Positions 12,101 through 24,100 of a DNA stretch of 64,000 nt are shown piece after piece. A program made the position numbers and the translations under genes. Source of the stretch: Synechococcus sp. WH 7805 (lineage in GTDB: Bacteria > Cyanobacteriota > Cyanobacteriia > PCC-6307 > Cyanobiaceae); assembly GCF_000153285.1 (NCBI RefSeq), contig NZ_CH724168.1, positions 1,916,110 to 1,980,109 on the forward strand. Reading direction: 5' to 3'. The notes under the pieces were generated by a model that searched no databases, was not told the origin of the DNA, and was given only the letters and a program-made list of their open reading frames with translations. Position 1 is the first letter of the stretch. The number at the start of each line of letters is the position of its first letter.

Positions 12101-15100
12101 CATCAACGGAGGCATCGTTGATGGTGATGGAATAGGCATTGCCGGTTCCGTTGAGTGCGGCGAGTGTGGCGAGATCGCCCTCAGCGATGGTGGCGGTGAT
12201 GATGCCGGATGTTTCATCAGCGAGGTCATTGGCCTGAGCAGTGGTGGCGGTGCCGCTGTCGACGGTGATGGCCTCGTCGCCTAAGCCGGTGATGCCGTCT
12301 GACGTGACAGCCTCAATGAGCTCCGCGGCGGAACCAGTGAGCGTGTTGACGGTGTTGGCGTTGATGGTGCCGGATGTGTTGTCATCGAGGGCGTTGAGGA
12401 CTGAAGCCGTGAGAGAGGTGTCAGTGAGAGTGACGTCCTGATCACTGAGATTGCTGATGCCGCCTGAGTCGAAGGCGGTGTTGAGATCTACAGCTGCACC
12501 AGTGAGTGTGTTGAGGGTGCTGGCATCGATGCTTCCTGAGGTGTTGTTATCGAGGGCGTTGAGGACTGAAGCCGTGAGAGAGGTGTCAGTGAGAGTGACG
12601 TCCTGATCACTGAGATTGCTGATGCCGCCTGAGTCGAAGGCGGTGTTGAGATCTACAGCTGCACCAGTGAGTGTGGTGACGGCAGCGGCGTTGATGGCAA
12701 CAGTGGTTTTTCCATCGAGCGTGTTGAGTGCTGCTGCATCAACGGAGGCATCGTCGATGGTGATGGAATAGGCATTGCCGGTTCCGTTGAGTGCGGCGAG
12801 TGTGGCGAGATCGCCCTCAGCGATGGTGGCGGTGACGATGCCGGATGTTTCATCAGCGAGGGCATTGGCCTGAGCAGTGGTGGCGGTACCGCTGTTGACG
12901 GTGATGGCTTCATTCCCGAGGCCTGTGATGCCGTTGGAGGTGACAGCCTCGATGAGGTCTGTGGCTAAACCAGTGAGTGTGGTGACGGCAGCGGCGTCGA
13001 TGGCAACAGTGGTTTTTGCGTCGAGCGTGTTGAGGGCTGCGGCATCAACGGCGGCATCGTCGATGGTGATGGAATAGGCATTGCCTGTTCCGTTGAGGCC
13101 GGCGAGTGTGGCGAGATCACCCTCAGCGATGGTGGCGGTGACGATGCCGGATGTTTCATCAGCGAGGGCATTGGCCTGAGCAGTGGTGGCGGTACCGCTG
13201 TTGACGGTGATGGCTTCATTCCCGAGGCCTGTGATGCCGCTGGAGGTGACAGCCTCGATGAGATCCGTGGCTGTACCGGAGAGTGTGGTGATGGAGGAGG
13301 CATCGATGCTTCCTGAGGTTTTGTTATCGAGGGCGTTGAGGACTGAAGCAGTGAGGGAGGTGTCAGTGAGAGTGACGTCCTGATCACTGAGATTGCTGAT
13401 GCCGCCTGAGTCGAAGGCGGTGTTGAGATCGACGGCTGCACCAGTGAGTGCGGTGATGGAGGAGGCATCGATGCTTCCTGTGGTGTTGTTATCGAGGGCG
13501 TTGAGGACTGAAGCAGTGAGGGAGGTGTCAGTGAGAGTGACGTCCTGATCACTGAGATTGCTGATGCCGCCTGAGTCGAAGGCGGTGTTGAGATCGACGG
13601 CTGCACCAGTGAGTGCGGTGATGGAGGAGGCATCGATGCTTCCTGTGGTGTTGTTATCGAGGGCGTTGAGGACTGAAGCCGTGAGAGAGGTGTCAGTGAG
13701 AGTGACGTCCTGATCACTGAGATTGCTGATGCCGCCTGAGTCGAAGGCGGTGTTGAGATCGACGGCTGCACCAGTGAGTGTGGTGACGGCGGAGGCATCG
13801 ATGCTTCCTGTGGTGTTGCCATCGAGGGCGTTGAGGACTGAAGCCGTGAGTGAGGAGTCAGTGAGAGTGACGTCCTGATCAACGAGATTGCTGATGCCGC
13901 CTGAGTCGAAGGCGGTGTTGAGATCGACGGCTGCACCAGTGAGCGTGTTGACGGTGTTGGCGTTGATGGTGCCGGATGTGTTGTCATCGAGGGCGTTGAG
14001 GACTGAAGCCGTGAGGGAGGTGTCAGTGAGAGTGACGTCCTGATCACTGAGATTGCTGATGCCGCCTGAGTCGAAGGCGGTGTTGAGATCTACAGCTGCA
14101 CCAGTGAGTGTGTTGAGGGTGCTGGCATCGATGCTTCCTGAGGTGTTGTTATCGAGGGCGTTGAGGACTGAAGCCGTGAGAGAGGTGTCAGTGAGAGTGA
14201 CGTCCTGATCACTGAGATTGCTGATGCCGCCTGAGTCGAAGGCGGTGTTGAGATCGACGGCTGCACCGGAGAGCGTGTTGAGGGTGCTGGCATCGATGCT
14301 TCCTGTGGTGTTGTTATCGAGGGCGTTGAGGACTGAAGTAGTGAGAGAGGTGTCAGTGAGAGTGACGTCCTGATCACCGAGATTGCTGATGCCGCCTGAG
14401 TCGAAGGCGGTGTTGAGATCTACAGCTGCACCAGTGAGTGTGTTGAGGGTGCTGGCATCGATGCTTCCTGTGGTCTTGCCGTTGAGGGCGTTGAGGACTG
14501 AAGCCGTGAGGGAGGAGTCAGTGAGAGTGACGTCCTGATCACTGAGATTGCTGATGCCGCCTGAGTCGAAGGCGGTGTTGAGATCGACGGCTGCACCAGT
14601 GAGTGTGTTGAGGGTGCTGGCATCGATGCTTCCTGAGGTTTTGTTATCGAGGGCGTTGAGGACTGAAGCCGTGAGGGAGGAGTCAGTGAGAGTGACGTCC
14701 TCGTCACCGAGATTGCTGATGCCGCTTGAGTTGAAGGCGGTGTTGAGATCGACGGCTGCACCAGTGAGTGTGTTGAGGGTGTTGGCATCGATGCTTCCTG
14801 TGGTGTTGTTATCGAGGGCGTTGAGGACGGAAGTAGTGAGAGAGGTGTCAGTGAGAGTGACGTCCTCGTCACCGAGATTGCTGATGCCGCCTGAGTCGAA
14901 GGCGGTGTTGAGATCGACGGCTGCACCAGTGAGTGTGGTGACGGCAGCGGCGTCGATGGCAACAGTGGTTTTTCCATCGAGCGTGTTGAGAGCTGCTGCA
15001 TCAACGGAGGCATCGGCGATGGTGATGGAATTGGCATTGCCGGTTCCGTTGAGTGCGGCGAGTGTGGCGAGATCGCCCTCAGCGATGGTGGCGGTGACGA

Positions 15101-18100
15101 TGCCGGATGTGGCAGCAGCGAGGGCATTGGCCTGAGCAGTGGTGGCGGTACCGCTGTCGACGGTGATGGCCTCGTCGCCTAAGCCTGTGATGTCGTTGGC
15201 TGTAACAGCCTCGATGAGGTCCGTGGCTGCACCAGTGAGTGTGTTGAGGGTGTTGGCATCGATGCTTCCTGTGGTGTTGCCATCGAGGGCGTTGAGGACT
15301 GAAGCGGTGAGTGAGGTGTCAGTGAGAGTGACGTCCTCGTCACCGAGATTGCTGATGCCGCCTGAGTCGAAGGCGGTGTTGAGATCTACGGCTGCACCGG
15401 AGAGCGTGTTGAGGGTGCTGGCATCGATGCTTCCTGTGGTGTTGTTATCGAGGGCGTTGAGGACTGAAGTAGTGAGAGAGGTGTCAGTGAGAGTGACGTC
15501 CTGATCACCGAGATTGCTGATGCCGCCTGAGTCGAAGGCGGTGTTGAGATCGACGGCTGCACCAGTGAGTGTGTTGACGGTGCTGGCATCGATGATTCCT
15601 GTGGTGTTGTTATCGAGGGCGTTGAGGACTGAAGCCGTGAGGGAGGTGTCAGTGAGAGTGACGTCCTGATCACTGAGATTGCTGATGCCGCCTGAGTCGA
15701 AGGCGGTGTTGAGATCTACAGCTGCACCAGTGAGTGTGTTGAGGGTGCTGGCATCGATGCTTCCTGAGGTTTTGTTATCGAGGGCGTTGAGGACTGAAGC
15801 CGTAAGAGAGGTGTCAGTGAGAGTGACGTCCTCGTCACCGAGATTGCTGATGCCGCCTGAGTCGAAGGCGGTGTTGAGATTTACGGCTGCACCAGTGAGC
15901 GTGTTGAGGGTGTTGGCGTTGATGGTGCCGGATGTGTTGTCATCGAGGGCGTTGAGGACTGAAGCCGTGAGAGAGGTGTCAGTGAGAGTGACGTCCTGAT
16001 CACTGAGATTGCTGATGCCGCCTGAGTCGAAGGCGGTGTTGAGATCTACGGCTGCACCAGTGAGTGTGTTGAGGGTGTTGGCATCGATGCTTCCTGTGGT
16101 GTTGTTATCGAGGGCGTTGAGGACTGAAGCCGTGAGTAAGGAGTCAGTGAGAGTGACGTCCTGATCACTGAGATTGCTGATGCCGCCTGAGTCGAAGGCG
16201 GTGTTGAGATCGACGGCTGCACCAGTGAGTGTGTTGAGGGTGTTGGCATCGATGCTTCCTGTGGTGTTGCCATCGAGGGCGTTGAGGACTGAAGCCGTGA
16301 GGGAGGTGTCAGTGAGAGTGACGTCCTGATCACTGAGATTGCTGATGCCGCCTGAGTCGAAGGCGGTGTTGAGATCGACGGCTGCACCAGTGAGTGTGTT
16401 GAGGGTGCTGGCATCGATGCTTCCTGTGGTGTTGTTATCGAGGGCGTTGAGGACTGAAGCGGTGAGTGAGGTGTCAGTGAGAGTGACGTCCTCGTCACCG
16501 AGATTGCTGATGCCGCCTGAGTCGAAGGCGGTGTTGAGATCTACAGCTGCACCAGTGAGTGTGTTGAGGGTGCTGGCATCGATGCTTCCTGAGGTTTTGT
16601 TATCGAGGGCGTTGAGGACTGAAGCCGTGAGGGAGGAGTCAGTGAGAGTGACGTCCTCGTCACCGAGATTGCTGATGCCGCTTGAGTTGAAGGCGGTGTT
16701 GAGATCGACGGCTGCACCAGTGAGTGTGTTGAGGGTGTTGGCATCGATGCTTCCTGTGGTGTTGTTATCGAGGGCGTTGAGGACGGAAGTAGTGAGAGAG
16801 GTGTCAGTGAGAGTGACGTCCTCGTCACCGAGATTGCTGATGCCGCCTGAGTCGAAGGCAGTGTTGAGATCGACGGCTGCACCAGTGAGTGTGGTGATGG
16901 CAGCGGCGTCGATGGCAACAGTGGTTTTGCCGTCGAGCGTGTTGAGTGCTGCAGCATCAACAGATGTATCGCTGATTGTGACACTTAGACTGTTTCCGCT
17001 CTCGCTAATGCCTGCTAATGTAGATAAATCTCCGTCCGAAATTGTGGCGGTAAGTATTCGGTTGTTGGACGTAATTAGCGAAGATAGTGTATTGGCTTCT
17101 GCAACGGTAATTGATCCGCTGACGTCGAAATTGACGTTTCCGCCTAGCCCTGAAATCGAGCCGGCTGTTTCGGCTGCGTATGCGGAATTGATGTCCGCAT
17201 TGCTTCCCGTGAGTGTTCTTATGTTTTGTGCATTAACTGTGGTCGTTGTGATTCCATCAATGGTCAGTAGGTCTGAAGCGCTGACGGTTCTTTCTCGAAT
17301 GCGAATTGAATAAGCATTTCCTGTTCCTTCTATGGTCAGAGCATTGGAAACGTTGAGATTGCCCGTCCCATCCGAGTTCGTGATTGTTGCGGTGATTATT
17401 CCCGACGTGAAGCTGTTCAGTGTGTTTGCTTCTGAAGCGCGAATTCTGTTATCGACAGTGATTGCTTCGTCGCCTAAGCCTGTGATGCCGCCTGAGTCGA
17501 AGGCGGTGTTGAGATCGACGGCTGCACCAGTGAGCGTGTTGACGGTGTTGGCGTTGATGGTGCCGGATGTGTTGTCATCGAGGGCGTTGAGGACTGAAGC
17601 CGTGAGGGAGGTGTCAGTGAGAGTGACGTCCTGATCACTGAGATTGCTGATGCCGCCTGAGTCGAAGGCGGTGTTGAGATCGACGGCTGCACCGGTGAGT
17701 GTGGTGACGGCAGCGGCGTCGATGGCAACAGTGGTTTTTCCATCGAGCGTGTTGAGTGCTGCTGCATCAATGGAGGCATCGTCGATGGTGATGGAATAGG
17801 CATTGCCTGTTCCGGTGAGGCCTGCGAGTGTGGCGAGATCACCCTCAGCGATGGTGGCGGTGACGATGCCGGATGTTTCATCAGCGAGGGCATTGGCCTG
17901 AGTAGTGGTGGCGGTACCGCTGTCGACGGTGATGGCCTCGTTGCCTAAGCCTGTGATGCCGCTGGAGGTGACAGCCTCGATGAGGTCCGTGGCGGAACCA
18001 GTGAGTGCGGTGATGGAGGAGGCATCGATGCTTCCTGTGGTGTTGTTATCGAGGGCGTTGAGAACTGAAGCCGTGAGAGAGGTGTCAGTGAGAGTGACGT

Positions 18101-21100
18101 CCTCGTCACCGAGATTGCTGATGCCGCCTGAGTCGAAGGCGGTGTTGAGATCGACGGCTGCGCCGGAGAGTGTGTTGAGGGTGTTGGCGTTGATGGTGCC
18201 GGATGTGTTGTCATCGAGGGCGTTGAGGACTGAAGCCGTGAGAGAGGTGTCAGTGAGAGTGACGTCCTCGTCACCGAGATTGCTGATGCCGCCTGAGTCG
18301 AAGGCGGTGTTGAGATCGACGGCTGCACCAGTGAGTGTGTTGAGGGTGCTGGCATCGATGATTCCTGTGGTGTTGTTATCGAGGGCGTTGAGGACTGAAG
18401 CGGTGAGTGAGGTGTCAGTGAGAGTGACGTCCTCGTCACCGAGATTGCTTATGCCGCCTGAGTCGAAGGCGGTGTTGAGATCGACGGCTGCACCGGTGAG
18501 TGTGGTGACGGCAGCGGCGTCGATGGCAACAGTGGTTTTTCCATCGAGGGTGTTGAGTGCTGCTGCATCAACGGAGGCATCGTCGATGGTGATGGAATAG
18601 GCATTGCCTGTTCCGGTGAGGCCTGCGAGTGTGGCGAGATCACCCTCAGCGATGGTGGCGGTGACGATGCCGGATGTTTCATCAGCGAGGGCATTGGCCT
18701 GAGCAGTGGTGGCGGTACCGATGTCGACGGTGACGTTTACATCGTCGAGATTGCTGATACCAGAGGAGTCGAAGGCAGTGTTGAGTTCTGAGGCCTCACC
18801 AGTGAGTGTGGTGATGGAGCCGGCATCGATGATTCCTGTGGTTTTGTCATCGAGCGTGTTGAGGACAGCGGCGTTGAGGGAGGTGTCGGAGAGAGTGACG
18901 GCCTCGTTGCCGAGGCCTGTGATGCCTGCTGAGGAGAAGGCATTGTCGAGATCTATGGCTGCGCCGGCGAGTGTGGTGACGGCAGCGGCGTCGATGGCAA
19001 CAGTGGTTTTTGCGTCGAGCGTGTTGAGGGCTGCGGCATCAACGGAGGCATCGTCGATGGTGATGGAATAGGCATTGCCGGTTCCGTTGAGTGCGGCGAG
19101 TGTGGTGAGATCGCCCTCAGCGATGGCGGCGGTGACGATGCCGGATGTTTCATCAGCGAGGGCATTGGCCTGAGCAGTGGTGGCGGTGCCGCTGTCGACG
19201 GTGATGGCCTCGTCGCCTAAGCCTGTGATGCCGTTGGAGGTGACAGCCTCGATTAGGTCTGTGGCTAAACCAGTGAGTGTGGTGACGGCAGCGGCGTCGA
19301 TGGCAACAGTGGTTTTGCCATCGAGCGTGTTGAGTGCTGCTGCATCAACGGAGGCATCGTCGATGGTGATGGAATAGGCATTGCCGGTTCCGTTGAGTGC
19401 GGCGAGTGTGGTGAGATCACCCTCAGCGATGGTGGCGGTGACGATGCCGGATGTTTCATCAGCGAGGTCATTGGCCTGAGCAGTGGTGGCGGTACCGCTG
19501 TCGACGGTGATGGCCTCGTCGCCTAAGCCTGTGATGCCGTTGGCTGTAACAGCCTCGATGAGGTCCGTGGCGGAACCAGTGAGTGCGGTGATGGAGGAGG
19601 CATCGATGCTTCCTGTGGTGTTGTCATCGAGGGCGTTGAGGACTGAAGCCGTGAGAGAGGTGTCAGTGAGAGTGACGTCCTGATCAACGAGATTGCTGAT
19701 GCCGCCTGAGTCGAAGGCGGTGTTGAGATCTACAGCTGCACCAGTGAGTGTGTTGAGGGTGCTGGCATCGATGCTTCCTGAGGTGTTGTTATCGAGGGCG
19801 TTGAGGACTGAAGCAGTGAGAGAGGTGTCAGTGAGAGTGACGTCCTCGTCACTGAGATTGCTGATGCCGCCTGAGTCGAAGGCGGTGTTGAGATCGACGG
19901 CTGCACCAGTGAGTGTGTTGAGGGTGTTGGCATCGATGCTTCCTGTGGTGTTGTTATCGAGGGCGTTGAGGACTGAAGCCGTGAGGGAGGTGTCAGTGAG
20001 AGTGACGTCCTCGTCACCGAGATTGCTGATGCCGCCTGAGTCGAAGGCGGTGTTGAGATCGACGGCTGCACCAGTGAGTGTGGTGATGGCAGCGGCGTTG
20101 ATGGCAACAGTGGTTTTTCCATCGAGCGTGTTGAGGGCTGCTGCATCAACGGAGGCATCGTTGATGGTGATGGAATAGGCATTGCCGGTTCCGGTGAGGC
20201 CTGCGAGTGTGGCGAGATCGCCCTCAGCGATGGTGGCGGTGACGATGCCGGATGTTTCATCAGCGAGGGCATTGGCCTGAGCAGTGGTGGCGGTGCCGCT
20301 GTCGACGGTGATGGCCTCGTCGCCTAAGCCGGTGATGCCGTCTGACGTGACAGCCTCAATGAGCTCCGCGGCTGTACCTGTGAGTGTGGTGATGGAGGAG
20401 GCATCGATGCTTCCTGTGGTGTTGCCATCGAGGGCGTTGAGGACCGAAGCGGTGAGTGAGGTGTCAGTGAGAGTGACGTCCTGATCACTGAGATTGCTGA
20501 TGCCGCCTGAGTCGAAGGCGGTGTTGAGATCGACGGCTGCACCAGTGAGTGTGGTGACGGCAGCGGCGTCGATGGCAACAGTGGTTTTTCCATCGAGCGT
20601 GTTGAGTGCTGCTGCATCAACGGAGGCATCGTCGATGGTGATGGAATAGGCATTGCCGGTTCCGTTGAGTGCGGCGAGTGTGGTGAGATCACCCTCAGCG
20701 ATGGTGGCGGTGACGATGCCGGATGTTTCATCAGCGAGGTCATTGGCCTGAGCAGTGGTGGCGGTACCGCTGTCGACGGTGATGGCCTCGTCGCCTAAGC
20801 CTGTGATGCCGTTGGCTGTAACAGCCTCGATGAGGTCCGTGGCGGAACCAGTGAGTGCGGTGATGGAGGAGGCATCGATGCTTCCTGTGGTGTTGTCATC
20901 GAGGGCGTTGAGGACTGAAGCCGTGAGAGAGGTGTCAGTGAGAGTGACGTCCTCGTCACCGAGATTGCTGATGCCGCCTGAGTCGAAGGCGGTGTTGAGA
21001 TCTACAGCTGCACCAGTGAGTGTGTTGAGGGTGCTGGCATCGATGCTTCCTGAGGTGTTGTTATCGAGGGCGTTGAGGACTGAAGCCGTGAGAGAGGTGT

Positions 21101-24100
21101 CAGTGAGAGTGACGTCCTGATCACTGAGATTGCTGATGCCGCCTGAGTCGAAGGCGGTGTTGAGATCTACGGCTGCACCGGAGAGCGTGTTGAGGGTGCT
21201 GGCATCGATGCTTCCTGTGGTGTTGTTATCGAGGGCGTTGAGGACTGAAGTAGTGAGGGAGGTGTCAGTGAGAGTGACGTCCTGATCACCGAGATTGCTG
21301 ATGCCGCCTGAGTCGAAGGCGGTGTTGAGATCTACGGCTGCACCAGTGAGTGTGGTGACGGCGGAGGCATCGATGCTTCCTGTGGTGTTGCCATCGAGGG
21401 CGTTGAGGACTGAAGCCGTGAGGGAGGAGTCAGTGAGAGTGACGTCCTGATCACTGAGATTGCTGATGCCGCCTGAGTCGAAGGCGGTGTTGAGATCGAC
21501 GGCTGCACCGGTGAGTGTGGTGACGGCAGCGGCGTCGATGGCAACAGTGGTTTTTCCATCGAGCGTGTTGAGTGCTGCTGCATCAACGGAGGCATCGTCG
21601 ATGGTGATGGAATAGGCATTGCCTGTTCCGGTGAGGCCTGCGAGTGTGGCGAGATCACCCTCAGCGATGGTGGCGGTGACGATGCCGGATGTTTCATCAG
21701 CGAGGGCATTGGCCTGAGCAGTGGTGGCGGTACCGCTGTCGACGGTGATGGCCTCGTCGCCTAAGCCGGTGATGCCGTCTGACGTGACAGCCTCGATGAG
21801 GTCCGTGGCGGAACCAGTGAGCGTGTTGACGGTGTTGGCATCGATGCTTCCTGTGGTGTTGTTATCGAGGGCGTTGAGGACTGAAGCCGTGAGAGAGGTG
21901 TCAGTGAGAGTGACGTCCTGATCACTGAGATTGCTGATGCCGCCTGAGTCGAAGGCGGTGTTGAGATCGGCGGCTGCACCAGTGAGTGTGGTGACGGCAG
22001 CGGCGTCGATGGCAACAGTGGTTTTGCCGTCGAGCGTGTTGAGGGCTGCGGCATCAACGGAGGCATCGTCGATGGTGATGGAATAGGCATTGCCGGTTCC
22101 GTTGAGTGCGGCGAGTGTGGTGAGATCGCCCTCAGCGATGGCGGCGGTGACGATGCCGGATGTTTCATCAGCGAGGGCATTGGCCTGAGCAGTGGTGGCG
22201 GTGCCGCTGTCGACGGTGATGGCCTCGTCGCCTAAGCCTGTGATGCCGTTGGAGGTGACAGCCTCGATTAGGTCTGTGGCTGCACCAGTGAGTGTGGTGA
22301 CGGCAGCGGCGTCGATGGCAACAGTGGTTTTTCCATCGAGCGTGTTGAGTGCTGCTGCATCAATGGAGGCATCGTCGATGGTGATGGCATAGGCATTGCC
22401 TGTTCCGGTGAGACCGGCGAGTGTGGTGAGATCACCCTCAGCGATGGTGGCGGTGACGATGCCGGATGTTTCATCAGCGAGGTCATTGGCCTGAGCAGTG
22501 GTGGCGGTACCGCTGTCGACGGTGATGTCTACATCGCCGAGATTGCTGATGCCATTGGAGGCAACAGCCTCAATGAGCTCCGCGGCGGAACCAGTGAGCG
22601 TGTTGACGGTGTTGGCATCGATGCTTCCTGTGGTGTTGTTATCGAGGGCGTTGAGGACTGAAGCCGTGAGTGAGGTGTCAGTGAGAGTGACGTCCTGATC
22701 ACTGAGATTGCTGATGCCGCCTGAGTCGAAGGCGGTGTTGAGATCGACGGCTGCACCAGTGAGTGTGGTGATGGCAGCGGCGTTGATGGCAACAGTGGTT
22801 TTTCCATCGAGCGTGTTGAGGGCTGCTGCATCAACGGAGGCATCGTTGATGGTGATGGAATAGGCATTGCCGGTTCCGTTGAGTGCGGCGAGTGTGGCGA
22901 GATCGCCCTCAGCGATGGTGGCGGTGATGATGCCGGATGTTTCATCAGCGAGGTCATTGGCCTGAGCAGTGGTGGCGGTGCCGCTGTCGACGGTGATGGC
23001 CTCGTCGCCTAAGCCGGTGATGCCGTCTGACGTGACAGCCTCAATGAGCTCCGCGGCGGAACCAGTGAGCGTGTTGACGGTGTTGGCGTTGATGGTGCCG
23101 GATGTGTTGTCATCGAGGGCGTTGAGGACTGAAGCCGTGAGAGAGGTGTCAGTGAGAGTGACGTCCTGATCACTGAGATTGCTGATGCCGCCTGAGTCGA
23201 AGGCGGTGTTGAGATCTACAGCTGCACCAGTGAGTGTGTTGAGGGTGCTGGCATCGATGCTTCCTGAGGTGTTGTTATCGAGGGCGTTGAGGACTGAAGC
23301 CGTGAGAGAGGTGTCAGTGAGAGTGACGTCCTGATCACTGAGATTGCTGATGCCGCCTGAGTCGAAGGCGGTGTTGAGATCGACGGCTGCACCGGAGAGC
23401 GTGTTGAGGGTGCTGGCATCGATGCTTCCTGTGGTGTTGTTATCGAGGGCGTTGAGGACTGAAGTAGTGAGAGAGGTGTCAGTGAGAGTGACGTCCTGAT
23501 CACCGAGATTGCTGATGCCGCCTGAGTCGAAGGCGGTGTTGAGATCTACAGCTGCACCAGTGAGTGTGTTGAGGGTGCTGGCATCGATGCTTCCTGTGGT
23601 CTTGCCGTTGAGGGCGTTGAGGACTGAAGCCGTGAGGGAGGAGTCAGTGAGAGTGACGTCCTGATCACTGAGATTGCTGATGCCGCCTGAGTCGAAGGCG
23701 GTGTTGAGATCGACGGCTGCACCAGTGAGTGTGGTGATGGCAGCGGCGTTGATGGCAACAGTGGTTTTTCCATCGAGCGTGTTGAGGGCTGCTGCATCAA
23801 CGGAGGCATCGTTGATGGTGATGGAATAGGCATTGCCGGTTCCGTTGAGTGCGGCGAGTGTGGCGAGATCGCCCTCAGCGATGGTGGCGGTGATGATGCC
23901 GGATGTTTCATCAGCGAGGTCATTGGCCTGAGCAGTGGTGGCGGTGCCGCTGTCGACGGTGATGGCCTCGTCGCCTAAGCCGGTGATGCCGTCTGACGTG
24001 ACAGCCTCAATGAGCTCCGCGGCTGTACCTGTGAGTGTGGTGACGGCGGAGGCATCGATGCTTCCTGTGGTCTTGCCGTTGAGGGCGTTGAGGACTGAAG

